DNA of 64,000 bases. It comes from an uncultured bacterium. Lineage in GTDB: Bacteria; Bacillota; Clostridia; Lachnospirales; Lachnospiraceae. Shown here one piece after another: positions 45,816 through 54,314 of the stretch. The stretch is from contig CAMSTY010000003.1 in NCBI GenBank assembly GCA_947063875.1, positions 35,075 through 99,074 on the forward strand, given 5' to 3'. A program made the translations under genes and the position numbers. Position 1 is the stretch's first letter, and every line of letters begins with the position of its first letter. Below the pieces are notes generated by a model. The model was not told where the DNA came from. It did not search any database and saw only the letters and a program-made list of their open reading frames with translations.

Positions 45816-48800
45816 ATTTCCTCCTCCTTTCTGTTATCCCGCAGACGTTCAAATTCTTTCTTCTCAAACTCCTGCACATAAATTGCCTTTTTATTCGGAT
45901 TGGCAAACACAAAAACTTTGTCTACCGACTCCAGATAATTCTGGATCTTATCATTTGTGGCGCTGATCAAGGCCTGAAAACCCAGTCCGCGGATCAGCCG
46001 GATACAGCTTGCCACCTTCTCCGCATCCATCTTGGAAAATGCTTCATCCAATACTACCAGCCGGATCGTCGGTTTCTGCCAAATCCCCGGCTTTAAATCA
46101 ATCTTATACAGACGGGCAAAGCTGGCCAGCAACGCCACGTAAAGCGGATTCTGCCCTTCGCCGCCGGAATTCTTTTTTAGCATTTTGCTGAGACGGATGC
46201 GGATCACTTCGTCCTCATTTTCAATCAGCTGCTGCATATCAAAAGAGAGATAGGTGCGATAGTCCGCGTACTTATCCATATTCCTCCGGACTTCCTCCAA
46301 TTCCTGCGCCGTGGCATTCTCCGGCGGGATAAAAATGCTGATCAGATCATGGATCATCGCCCCGTAATGGTTCTCATGCTCCATCGTAAACAGATTCAGC
46401 TGGTTGTCTATCCCGATATTCAGGTCGGAAGGGTTGATATCCAGGGCCTCATCCATAAACATATCATAATACTGTCCGTCCGGCCCCCTGTTTTTCCCGA
46501 TGTAGAACTGATATCTGTCCTTCCCGAAATCAAGCCGGCTGATAATGCGGTTCAATTCATCCCTCTGCTGCAGGGCCTCTTTGATGGCGCTGCGGATCTT
46601 ATACATAAAATCATCTTTAAAATGTTCCACGGCCGTCCGCGCCTGTGCTGCCGCCTTCACACGGAATTCTTCCAGGCGTTCGTCATTTAAATGGTCCAGA
46701 AGCTGCTGGTATTCCTCATTCTTCTGAGCAGTCGGAGAAAAATTCCGGTTCGGATACATCCGCAGGTAATGGCTTCTCAGTTCCACCAGGCGGTTCATCT
46801 CCTGCTGCCGCCTTTCCTCCGCCTTCTCCTGCTTTTCCAGATACTCGCCACGCAGAAGATCATAGCGCGATGTCTGCCTTTCCTTCAAAATCTGCCCCAG
46901 CATCTCCTCCAGTTCCGGCTGCACCGCAAGATCCTGTTCCTTTTCTACCAACGCCTCGTTCAGTCTCAGCAGTTTTTCTTTTTCCCTCTGTTTTTCCCGC
47001 TCCCATTCGTCTGCACTGCGCTGCCGCTGACGCAGGGCGGCCTTCTTCTGATCGCAAAGTTCTGACAGTGCCTGCCGTTTTTCCTCCCACTGCTTTACAT
47101 CACGGGCAGAAAGTTCCCGGATTTTTTCCTGCAGCCTTTCCTGCTCTTTTTGCCTTTTCCTGTAATCCTCCCGGTCCTTCTTCCAATCCAGATAGACGGA
47201 AAGTTCCTGTCCCAGATATTCCAGTCCCAGAATCCGTCCCGCGTCTTTTATGACCGTCTGCGGCGTCTTCATCGCCTCTTCCAGCCTGCGAAGTTCCTGT
47301 TCGGAAATCTTTATCCGCTGACGCATGCTGCTTTTCCCGATATAAGCGGAAGTTGTATAAAGCGCCGGGTTCAGATGCTGAATCCGATAGCTTCGATATG
47401 CCACGCCGTTTTTGGTAATGCCGATCTTATGTTTTCTGAGTTCCTCCACAGTCTCGCATTTGATTACCTGGCCTAACAGGAAATCCACGTACGCCTGTGC
47501 ATAGTCGCCGGCCGCCTCCACCTCCTCGGCAAGCGACCCTTTTTGAGCCGGATATTTTTCTGCCAGCACCCGTTCCGTGTCCAGTACCGAGAACCGGCAA
47601 AACTTTTCTTTCTCCATCCGCCCATATACTTTCAATGCCACCGCCGCGTATTTAGGTTCCACCAGCAAGGTCAGTTTCTGATATCCCAGATATCCCTCCA
47701 CGGCATTTCTCCACTCCTCGTCGCGGATATCCAAAAGATCTGCCAGAATATCTACCCGCACGCTCTTTCCCGTCTCCCGATAAAGGGCATTCTGCAGAAG
47801 GGTCCTCGCCTGTTCCAGTTCCCTCGGATATGCCTTGTTCCCTGATTTCAGCTTTTGGTATTCCTCCCGGGTCTGTTCCAGCTTTTTTTGCATCTCCCGC
47901 AATTCCCCTTGAGCGTTCTGCTGCTGCCTGGATGCTTCTTTGCGGATTTCTTCCAGATCCTTTTTTAAGCGCAGCAGTTCTTCTTCTGCAATACTTCCCT
48001 TCGCAAACGCCCCGATATCCCACAGAGTACGGTTGGATACGCTATCTTCCTCCTCCCATGCTTTCAGGCGCCCTGCCGTCTGTTCCCAACGGGCCTTGCT
48101 GGCTCCCAGGCGTTCCACCAGTTCGTTTAAAGAAATCTGCTGCTCCTTCAGCTGTTCATATCCGCTCATGGAAATCTGCCTTAAAAGATCCTCTCCCTGC
48201 CTGGTCAGATCCTCAATCTCCGCCTGCTCCCTCTCCATAGCAAGGGCAGCCTTATGCACGTTTTCTTCCAAAATATGTATTTTTTCCTGGCACTCCGATA
48301 TTTCCAGCCTGCCCTGCAGAATATCCAGTCTGGCTCCGTAATATCCGTAGGCATCCCTCTCTTTTTGCAATCCGGCCATCTCCTGATACTGCCCGCTGAT
48401 CTCTTTCAGATATTCAATCTCCTGGCAAGTGTCTTCGATCTTCTTCCGCATGCGGCCGTATTCCATCACGCTCTGCTGCATATCCTCAATATGGATATCC
48501 TGCTCCATGCAGATATATTCTTTCACAAAGTCTTCCAGTTTGATATTCATGCGGAAAGGAATCGCCCGTTTAAAGAGCAGAGGAAATTTCTCCGCGTCCA
48601 ATCCTCCCAGATAGATATCATACAGCTGTCTGCGAAAGCGTTCATTGTGAGAGCCAAAGTAGCAATCTTCCTTGGAAAAATCCCCCAAAAGCCATCGCTT
48701 CACTTCCTCCGAAGACATCGCCCGGTCCGACTTTGCATGCCCGGAGCCTGACGCCTCCTCTTTTTCCTCCGCCACCCGGTACTCATGGCCGGGAATGGCC

Positions 48801-49219
48801 CCTTTATGCCAAAAAAACATCCGGGAGATCTCATTGGTGGCAGTTTCCACATCGAATACTACTCCCACGCACTGGCACTCCCCGGTATCCGTCTGCTGTA
48901 ATTCCAGTACAATCGTACTGGAGAAATTCCGGTTCCGCAGATAAGAAAACCGATTATCCTCACCGATGTTGACCATCCCCCGAAGATACTCGATCAGGCT
49001 GCGGTCAGAGTCGTCAGCCGCCGCCTTATTGAAAAATCCCCGCCCATCCGTATTGGCATAGAGCACAATCTGCATCGCGTCGATCACTGTCGATTTCCCG
49101 CTTCCGGAATGACCGGTAAAAAAATTAATTCCTTCATGAAAGGACAAGGTCTTATGCCGGATATAATGCCAATTGTTCAGGCAAATCCGCGACAACGCTT
49201 CAAACCTCTGCCTCTCCAT
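45812..49219 (-). CDS. JetC/MksB-type SMC-like ATPase (Wadjet/MukB-like)
   Basis: The protein has 1135 residues. ATG 49219 has GGAGG nine bases upstream; ATG 49240 and 49228 lie within or on the ribosome site. Walker A 'FTGHSGSGKSTVIDAMQ' is near residue 36. Then come a long coiled-coil region (about 240-930) with a hinge-like globular part near 450-600 ('YLGYQKLTLLVEPKY'), and a C-terminal head with 'NSGGEGQNPLYVALLASFA' (ABC signature) and Walker B 'IRLVVLDEAFSKMDAEK'. This is the SbcC/MukB-like group to which JetC belongs. Its partners JetB and JetA lie directly upstream. Confidence 0.88.
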   Translation of the reverse strand: MERQRFEALSRICLNNWHYIRHKTLSFHEGINFFTGHSGSGKSTVIDAMQIVLYANTDGRGFFNKAAADDSDRSLIEYLRGMVNIGEDNRFSYLRNRNFSSTIVLELQQTDTGECQCVGVVFDVETATNEISRMFFWHKGAIPGHEYRVAEEKEEASGSGHAKSDRAMSSEEVKRWLLGDFSKEDCYFGSHNERFRRQLYDIYLGGLDAEKFPLLFKRAIPFRMNIKLEDFVKEYICMEQDIHIEDMQQSVMEYGRMRKKIEDTCQEIEYLKEISGQYQEMAGLQKERDAYGYYGARLDILQGRLEISECQEKIHILEENVHKAALAMEREQAEIEDLTRQGEDLLRQISMSGYEQLKEQQISLNELVERLGASKARWEQTAGRLKAWEEEDSVSNRTLWDIGAFAKGSIAEEELLRLKKDLEEIRKEASRQQQNAQGELREMQKKLEQTREEYQKLKSGNKAYPRELEQARTLLQNALYRETGKSVRVDILADLLDIRDEEWRNAVEGYLGYQKLTLLVEPKYAAVALKVYGRMEKEKFCRFSVLDTERVLAEKYPAQKGSLAEEVEAAGDYAQAYVDFLLGQVIKCETVEELRKHKIGITKNGVAYRSYRIQHLNPALYTTSAYIGKSSMRQRIKISEQELRRLEEAMKTPQTVIKDAGRILGLEYLGQELSVYLDWKKDREDYRKRQKEQERLQEKIRELSARDVKQWEEKRQALSELCDQKKAALRQRQRSADEWEREKQREKEKLLRLNEALVEKEQDLAVQPELEEMLGQILKERQTSRYDLLRGEYLEKQEKAEERRQQEMNRLVELRSHYLRMYPNRNFSPTAQKNEEYQQLLDHLNDERLEEFRVKAAAQARTAVEHFKDDFMYKIRSAIKEALQQRDELNRIISRLDFGKDRYQFYIGKNRGPDGQYYDMFMDEALDINPSDLNIGIDNQLNLFTMEHENHYGAMIHDLISIFIPPENATAQELEEVRRNMDKYADYRTYLSFDMQQLIENEDEVIRIRLSKMLKKNSGGEGQNPLYVALLASFARLYKIDLKPGIWQKPTIRLVVLDEAFSKMDAEKVASCIRLIRGLGFQALISATNDKIQNYLESVDKVFVFANPNKKAIYVQEFEKKEFERLRDNRKEEEI

Positions 49220-49817
49220 CTTCCTCATCCTCCTCCCCATAAGTATCCATCAACGCCCGCACATCATCTCCCATGAGCACCACATTGACCGTAGGATAAA
49301 TGACCAGACGGCTCTGCCCATCCATTTCTTCCAGCACATCCAGAGGTTCGATCAGCTGATACCGCTTCAATAATGCCAGCGTCCGCCGGATCTCTGTTAC
49401 TGACGGCTGCTTTTTCAGCAGACGGTAAGTCCCCAGTTTCTCATGAATCTCCCCCAGGGACGTCACAGCATTCACGGATGTGGAGGCCGCGGACATCTGC
49501 TCGTCATAAATCAGCTTCAGTACCAGTATATAAAAAGTGGCCAGTTTGGAAAGCTTTTCTCCCACCACCTGCTCCCCCCGGATATAAATCACTCCCATCT
49601 GGCTGTTCTCAATCACCTCAATCTCCATAACAGCAAAATAGGCCCGGATAAACTCCAGATGCTTGCTGCATTGATAATAATCCCGGCTGGCCTGATAGCG
49701 TTTGGTCTTTTTGTCATACCGCCGTTCCAGCACGAAAGTCTGCCGGCAAAGCTGCTGAATGACGGCCGTGATTCCTCTCTGCTCCTCCGGGGACTGCCCC
49801 TCATAATAATCGATCAT
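49200..49817 (-). CDS. JetB/MksE-type protein (DUF4194)
   Basis: The protein has 205 residues. Two winged-helix-like halves and 'LKLIYDEQMSAASTSVNAVTSLGEIHEKLG' near 100 with 'LLKRYQLIEPLDV' near 155 fit the DUF4194 (JetB, KITE-like) family, which holds the SMC head and kleisin together. The acidic tail 'GEEDEEDGEAEV' ends inside the start region of jetC (overlap about 20 bases), so the two are coupled. It lies 3 bases after JetA. The role is inferred from family and order. Confidence 0.85.
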   Translation of the reverse strand: MIDYYEGQSPEEQRGITAVIQQLCRQTFVLERRYDKKTKRYQASRDYYQCSKHLEFIRAYFAVMEIEVIENSQMGVIYIRGEQVVGEKLSKLATFYILVLKLIYDEQMSAASTSVNAVTSLGEIHEKLGTYRLLKKQPSVTEIRRTLALLKRYQLIEPLDVLEEMDGQSRLVIYPTVNVVLMGDDVRALMDTYGEEDEEDGEAEV

Positions 49818-49820
49818 CTG

Positions 49821-51200
49821 TTACTCCCTTTTCTCAAACACCAGCCGCGGATAGCAGTAACGGCCGTTATCCACCATCTTTGCCTCCTGCTGCCTCACCC
49901 GGTACGGACTGTCCTTTCTGGCCGCACTGTCATATGCCAGCACCAGCCGCTCAAAATCCTCTTCCGAAGAAACCGTATCCGCTGTCACTTCCAGTTTCCC
50001 GTCTTTCATCCGGTCCAAAATAAAGGATTCTATCTGCTTTCTGCTGTAGCGGCTGCGGACTCTGTTTAAGCGCAGGACCTCGTCTCCGGAAAGTTCCCCC
50101 GGCTCCTCCTCCGGTTCCAGGCTCTCCACAAAATCCTGCTTTACATGTCGTTTTTTGTAAAGCGATTTCTCTGAAATCACCATCATCTGAGACAGGTTCA
50201 TCCGCTCTCCAATCCGCCCCAGTTCCTGCTCCTGTGCCGCCGGATCTTCCAGCTCCGAGAGATGGTTGAGCAATCGGATCACCAGCCCCTTCATGTTGTC
50301 CTCACGATTCAGCAGATAATTCATACGGGTAACCGTAGCGCGGACATACCGGGTATGCTCCCGGTCCATATTCATGATACGGTGCTCGATATCCTCAAAG
50401 CCTCTCTCTATCAAATCCAGCTGTTCCATCAAAGCCTCTGCCTGGATATCCGCCCCCCGAAGCTGCCGGTTGCGGCGGCAGACTTCCTCCAGCCAGGGAA
50501 GATTTTCCCGCATCTGCGCAATCCATTTCCGGATATCCGTCTTATAAAGATAGAAATTATCGGAAGTTTTTAAAATATGGTATTTCTTTCGCACAATCTC
50601 CTGCACATATCCTTCCAGATGTTCCTGCAGCAAATCCCCGTAGTTTTTCTGCTCCAGAAGGCTGCCGAAAAATTTGTCCATATTGTGCAGCATATCCTGC
50701 AACGTCTTATTCAGCCTCCGCGTATTAATCAGCGCTGTCTTCAGCAAAGAGATATTGGAGCGCGGGTCATTTTTAAACGCAAACAAAATCCCATAGACAT
50801 TCTGGATATACACCTGGGTCTCATCCTCGTCTTCCCCCGCCAGATGCGCAAACGCATCCACAAACACCGCCGCATAATCCGGGATGACGATATTCACCGT
50901 CATGGAACCATAATCCTCCACCTTTTTGAGCCATCCTGTCCGCAACAGCCAGTTCAGTATCCTGGTGGACAGCGGCTCCAGCAAATCAAAATCATCTTCT
51001 GTCTCTTCCTGCTCCAAAGTCACCTTCTGTTTGGCAAAATAGTCGGTCAGTGTCTGAATACAGATTTCACGGCTCAGATAATAGTTGCTGTACTGGTATT
51101 CCTCATTGATCCGCAGCAGGGCTTCAATATAAATCATTCGGTTTCCCGACCGGAACAATCCCCAGAACAGATCCGGTATCTCCAAAAACTGATTTGCCAT
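49821..51200 (-). CDS. JetA/MksF-type kleisin-like protein (DUF5716)
   Basis: The protein has 459 residues beginning 'ANQFLEIPDLFWGLFRSGNR', the characteristic start of the JetA family of Wadjet proteins. An N-terminal winged-helix region (about 1-130, 'STRILNWLLRTGWLKKVED') is followed by a helical middle and an acidic linker 'EPEEEPGELSGDEVLRLNRVR', ending in 'YPRLVFEKRE'. As in other JetA-JetB-JetC loci, it lies directly before JetB (3-base gap). A 28-base gap separates it from the MATE gene upstream. No JetD (toprim nuclease) gene follows JetC. Confidence 0.85.
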   Translation of the reverse strand: MANQFLEIPDLFWGLFRSGNRMIYIEALLRINEEYQYSNYYLSREICIQTLTDYFAKQKVTLEQEETEDDFDLLEPLSTRILNWLLRTGWLKKVEDYGSMTVNIVIPDYAAVFVDAFAHLAGEDEDETQVYIQNVYGILFAFKNDPRSNISLLKTALINTRRLNKTLQDMLHNMDKFFGSLLEQKNYGDLLQEHLEGYVQEIVRKKYHILKTSDNFYLYKTDIRKWIAQMRENLPWLEEVCRRNRQLRGADIQAEALMEQLDLIERGFEDIEHRIMNMDREHTRYVRATVTRMNYLLNREDNMKGLVIRLLNHLSELEDPAAQEQELGRIGERMNLSQMMVISEKSLYKKRHVKQDFVESLEPEEEPGELSGDEVLRLNRVRSRYSRKQIESFILDRMKDGKLEVTADTVSSEEDFERLVLAYDSAARKDSPYRVRQQEAKMVDNGRYCYPRLVFEKRE

Positions 51201-51228
51201 TGTACAAACCTTCTTTCCAAAAAAGCAG

Positions 51229-52623
51229 CTATACGGCCTGTTTGTCCAGTTCCACCGCCAGATTCCTCAGCCACTTCTTCTGCCGGTATCGCACATATCC
51301 GACCGCCGCTTTGTAAATCTCTTCGGACATCACCATCGCATAGACTACGGCAATCGGCTGGCGCAGGTACAATCCACCCAGAAATGCCATCGGCACTCCG
51401 ATCGCCCATACCCCGCTGGCATCGACAATCAGACACATCTTGGTATCGCCGCCGCTGCGCAGCACTCCCACGATATTGATATAGTTAAACATTTTAAACG
51501 GCATGTATAAAATGAAGACAATCAGGCATCGGTTCACATCCGCCGCCACCTCCGGCGAGATACTGTACATGCCAATGATATTTTCGCGGATTCCATAACA
51601 AATCCCCATCGCTGCCAAGGTGACCAAAAACTGCAGGATAAAAAAGTTCTTTGCATACTTTTCCGCCTGCTTTAGCTTCCCTGCACCCATCTCGTTTCCC
51701 AGAATCACCGCCGTAGCCGCGCTTAGGCCCTGAAACAGCACCACAACGATATCCTGAATGGTAGTGGCAATCGTAATCGAAGCTACCGCATTGTCTCCCA
51801 TCCGTCCGTAAGCCAGGGAATACATGGTAGTCCCCAGTCCCCAGATAAACTCATTGGCTATCACGGGACTTGCCGTCCCCAAAAACTGGCGGATAAAGGC
51901 AGCATTATAGCCAAACAGCTCCCGCATATTTCCGGCAATCGGCATCCGGGTCAGGTATGTCACCCCCAGGATCGCCGCCGACTCCACCATCCGCGCCGTC
52001 AGCGTCGCCACTGCCGCGCCGGCCGCTCCCATCTGGGGCGCCCCAAAATGCCCGAAAATCAATACATAGTTCAGAGTAATATTGACCAGGATCGTCATAC
52101 AGCTGATGATCACCGGCGCCTTGACCTGTCCCACTGCCCTCAGCATGGCAACATAAATATTGGTGACGGCGGTAAACGGATAGGACAAGGCCGCAATCGC
52201 CAGATAGACGGCTCCGATCCGGATTGCCCCCTCGCTGTCCGTAAAAATCCGCATCACGGCAGAGGGGCGCAATACACTGGGAACCACAAACAGCAGGGCG
52301 CCTGCCAGCGCAATAATCAGCGAGAGGCCTGTCACCTTGCGGATATTTTTTACATCGTGATTCCCCCAATACTGCGCCGCCAGCACCCCCGATCCGCTGG
52401 ACACGCCGAACACCAGCAATGAAAATACAAAGAACACCTTGTTGGCCAGTCCCACCGCCGCAATCGTCGTCTCTCCCAGCTGCCCAATCATCATCGTATC
52501 CACCAGGTTCACGATGGTGTTAAGCATCCCCTGCAAGGCCACCGGCAGAGCGATCATCACCGCCTTCTGCAGGAATATCCGGTCCCGCAGCATATCCTTT
52601 GTGTCTGCAATCACCTTTATCAT
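51229..52623 (-). CDS. MATE family efflux transporter
   Basis: The protein has 464 residues from ATG 52623 with GGAGAG six bases upstream; a TTG at 52647 precedes it. Twelve hydrophobic segments are visible with MATE-like 'PVALQGMLNTIVNLVDTMMIGQLG' near 25 and 'AAQYWGNHDVKNIRKV' near 92. It exports cationic compounds or metabolites by ion antiport (family knowledge). It is more NorM-like and distinct from the copy at 12539-13897. It heads the unit that continues into JetABC with only 28 bases between. Confidence 0.9.
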   Translation of the reverse strand: MIKVIADTKDMLRDRIFLQKAVMIALPVALQGMLNTIVNLVDTMMIGQLGETTIAAVGLANKVFFVFSLLVFGVSSGSGVLAAQYWGNHDVKNIRKVTGLSLIIALAGALLFVVPSVLRPSAVMRIFTDSEGAIRIGAVYLAIAALSYPFTAVTNIYVAMLRAVGQVKAPVIISCMTILVNITLNYVLIFGHFGAPQMGAAGAAVATLTARMVESAAILGVTYLTRMPIAGNMRELFGYNAAFIRQFLGTASPVIANEFIWGLGTTMYSLAYGRMGDNAVASITIATTIQDIVVVLFQGLSAATAVILGNEMGAGKLKQAEKYAKNFFILQFLVTLAAMGICYGIRENIIGMYSISPEVAADVNRCLIVFILYMPFKMFNYINIVGVLRSGGDTKMCLIVDASGVWAIGVPMAFLGGLYLRQPIAVVYAMVMSEEIYKAAVGYVRYRQKKWLRNLAVELDKQAV

Positions 52624-52652
52624 CAAAATCTCTCCATTCTCTTTCAAAAGAG

Positions 52653-52676
52653 AAAAAGAAACGCCCGGGCAGGCGT
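52653..52676 (-). terminator. Terminator after the CorC-like gene
   Basis: ACGCC and GGCGT pair on the minus strand around TGCCC, followed by TTTCTTTTTCTCTTTT. It separates the CorC-like gene from the MATE-JetABC-aroD unit. Confidence 0.75.
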
Positions 52677-52733
52677 CCTCTTCTCATAATCCTATATTCT
52701 CAATCCTATGGGCAGTTCCTTCCCTGCCGCTGC

Positions 52734-53681
52734 CTACGCGTGTTCCGCCTCTGTCTCTCCTGCTTTTTGCTCTTTGGCCTCAGGCCCTTCCTCCGGCAGT
52801 TTCTCTGCCCGGACCGTATGGATCATCTTATTCTCTACTTTTATCACCGAGAAACGGATTCCCTGATAAACCACTTCCGGCTTTTCCTCCTCCTGGGGAA
52901 TCCGGTCCAGCCTGGAGATCAGAAGCCCGTTCACCGTATCATAGTTGTCCAGATCCTCCTCCGGCAGTTCCATTCCCAATGCCTCCTGCGCTTCCCGCAG
53001 CGGGGTCATCCCTCTCATCAGCAGTTCCCCGTTCTCCTGCCGTACGATGAACTTCTCTTCCACGTCATACTCGTCCATAATATTGCCGACAATCTCTTCC
53101 AGAATGTCCTCCATGGTGACCAGTCCCGCCGTCTGGCCATATTCATCAATCACAATCTCCATGTGGATCTTCCGGGACTGCATCTCTTTAAACAATGAGT
53201 CCAGATTCCGGGTCTCCGGGATGAACTGCGCCTCCCGCAAAACTCCCGGAACTTTGGCAAGTTCCATCTCTGCTTCCTGCGGGTTCTCTGCATGAACCAG
53301 CACATCCCGCATATGTATGGTGCCGATGATATCATCCAGATCTTCTCCGTAGACCGGATATCGGGTATTATTCCCCTCCTGCAGCACAAACCGGGCTGCC
53401 TCACTCAGCGCCATATCGCCCGAAAGCGCTACCATATGCTTCCGGTGGGTCATAACATCGCCGGCTTCCTTCTTATCGAGTTCAAAAATGTTGCTGATCA
53501 TCTTTGCCTCTCTGGTCTCCAGGACTCCCTGCTCATGCCCCTCGTTCACCATCGTCTTAATGTCTTCTTCCGTCACGCTCTCCTGCCGGGACTTCCAGTA
53601 CCGAAAAGCCAGCCACACCGCCGCTCCCAGGCAGACCGCCGCTCCGAGAATCATCCACAAGTACGAATAGCCATCGTCCAT
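52734..53681 (-). CDS. CBS-domain CorC/HlyC-like protein
   Basis: The protein has 315 residues. One membrane helix ('WMILGAAVCLGAAVWLAF' region) replaces the four-helix DUF21 domain usual in CorC-type transporters. Next come two CBS motifs (about 55-190; 'DVMTHRKHMVAL', 'TRYPVYGEDLDDIIGTIHMRDVL', 'AGLVTMEDILEEIVGNI') and a C-terminal transporter-associated domain ('DTVNGLLISRLDRIP', 'GIRFSVIKVE'). CBS pairs bind adenosine nucleotides and gate metal or haemolysin-type transport. The missing DUF21 makes it a regulatory or truncated form. It has its own promoter. Confidence 0.85.
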   Translation of the reverse strand: MDDGYSYLWMILGAAVCLGAAVWLAFRYWKSRQESVTEEDIKTMVNEGHEQGVLETREAKMISNIFELDKKEAGDVMTHRKHMVALSGDMALSEAARFVLQEGNNTRYPVYGEDLDDIIGTIHMRDVLVHAENPQEAEMELAKVPGVLREAQFIPETRNLDSLFKEMQSRKIHMEIVIDEYGQTAGLVTMEDILEEIVGNIMDEYDVEEKFIVRQENGELLMRGMTPLREAQEALGMELPEEDLDNYDTVNGLLISRLDRIPQEEEKPEVVYQGIRFSVIKVENKMIHTVRAEKLPEEGPEAKEQKAGETEAEHA

Positions 53682-53777
53682 ATCTTTGTAAAAACTCCTT
53701 TATCTTATGACCGGCCCGGCAACGCTGTCTGCCGCCGCTGACATCCAGGCCATATTTTTCCACCAGGTATCCCACTC

Positions 53778-53806
53778 ATTGTACTCGATTTCCCGTGTTT
53801 CGTCAA
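53778..53806 (-). promoter_or_regulatory. Promoter of the CorC-like gene
   Basis: TTGACG (53801-53806), 17 bases and TACAAT (53778-53783) on the minus strand, about 100 bases before the start. The leader holds no clear regulatory motif. Confidence 0.75.
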
Positions 53807-53824
53807 TGGAAAGCCGTCATATTT

Positions 53825-54172
53825 CTATGTAGCCAGTTCCAGGCTCACCTTTAACGCATGATTCACCCTCTGCAGAAGTTCCTCATCAATATGACAGATT
53901 TTCTCCTTCAGCCGCTGCTTGTCAATCGTCCGCAGCTGTTCCAGCAAAATCACGGAATCTTTAATCATATCACACCGGCGGGTGTCCAGTTCCACGTGTG
54001 TCGGCAGCTTTGCCTTGTTCATCTTGGAAGTGATCGCCGCACAGATTACCGTCGGGCTGTGTTTGTTGCCCACATCGTTCTGAATAATCAGCACCGGCCT
54101 CACACCCCCCTGCTCCGAGCCGACCACCGGCCGCAAATCCGCATAATAAATATCTCCTCGTTTGATTATCAC
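53825..54172 (-). CDS. MazF/PemK-type mRNA interferase (EndoA-like)
   Basis: The protein has 115 residues starting at GTG 54172. '[35 protein letters not shown]' in pieces, then '[22 protein letters not shown]', are the MazF/NdoA beta-barrel toxin hallmarks with the conserved arginine and threonine of the active site. MazF cuts mRNA at short sequences. No partner antitoxin gene is seen in the ~140 bases upstream, where a CopG-like NdoAI gene would be expected, so it is either an orphan or encoded elsewhere. It follows alr, as in many Firmicutes. Confidence 0.9.
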   Translation of the reverse strand: MIIKRGDIYYADLRPVVGSEQGGVRPVLIIQNDVGNKHSPTVICAAITSKMNKAKLPTHVELDTRRCDMIKDSVILLEQLRTIDKQRLKEKICHIDEELLQRVNHALKVSLELAT

Positions 54173-54314
54173 ACCATCTCACGCTCCGTCCATCATACTT
54201 CTTTTGCCGCTTCGGCCCCTGCCAAAGCGGCTTCCTGCTTTCAGTATTCCCCGTCTTTTTCCGGCATATACCCCATTACAGTTAATTTATGATGGAAGCG
54301 GAAGTCCGGTCACA

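Noticed and set aside
53557..53775. Small 72-codon frame upstream of the CorC-like gene
   Set aside because: Most of it overlaps the CorC-like gene in another frame, and it has no family resemblance or strong ribosome site.
54206..54231. Terminator between alr and mazF
   Set aside because: The GCCGCTT/AAGCGGC hairpin is followed by AAAAG on the transcribed strand, not by Ts, so it is not a good terminator.
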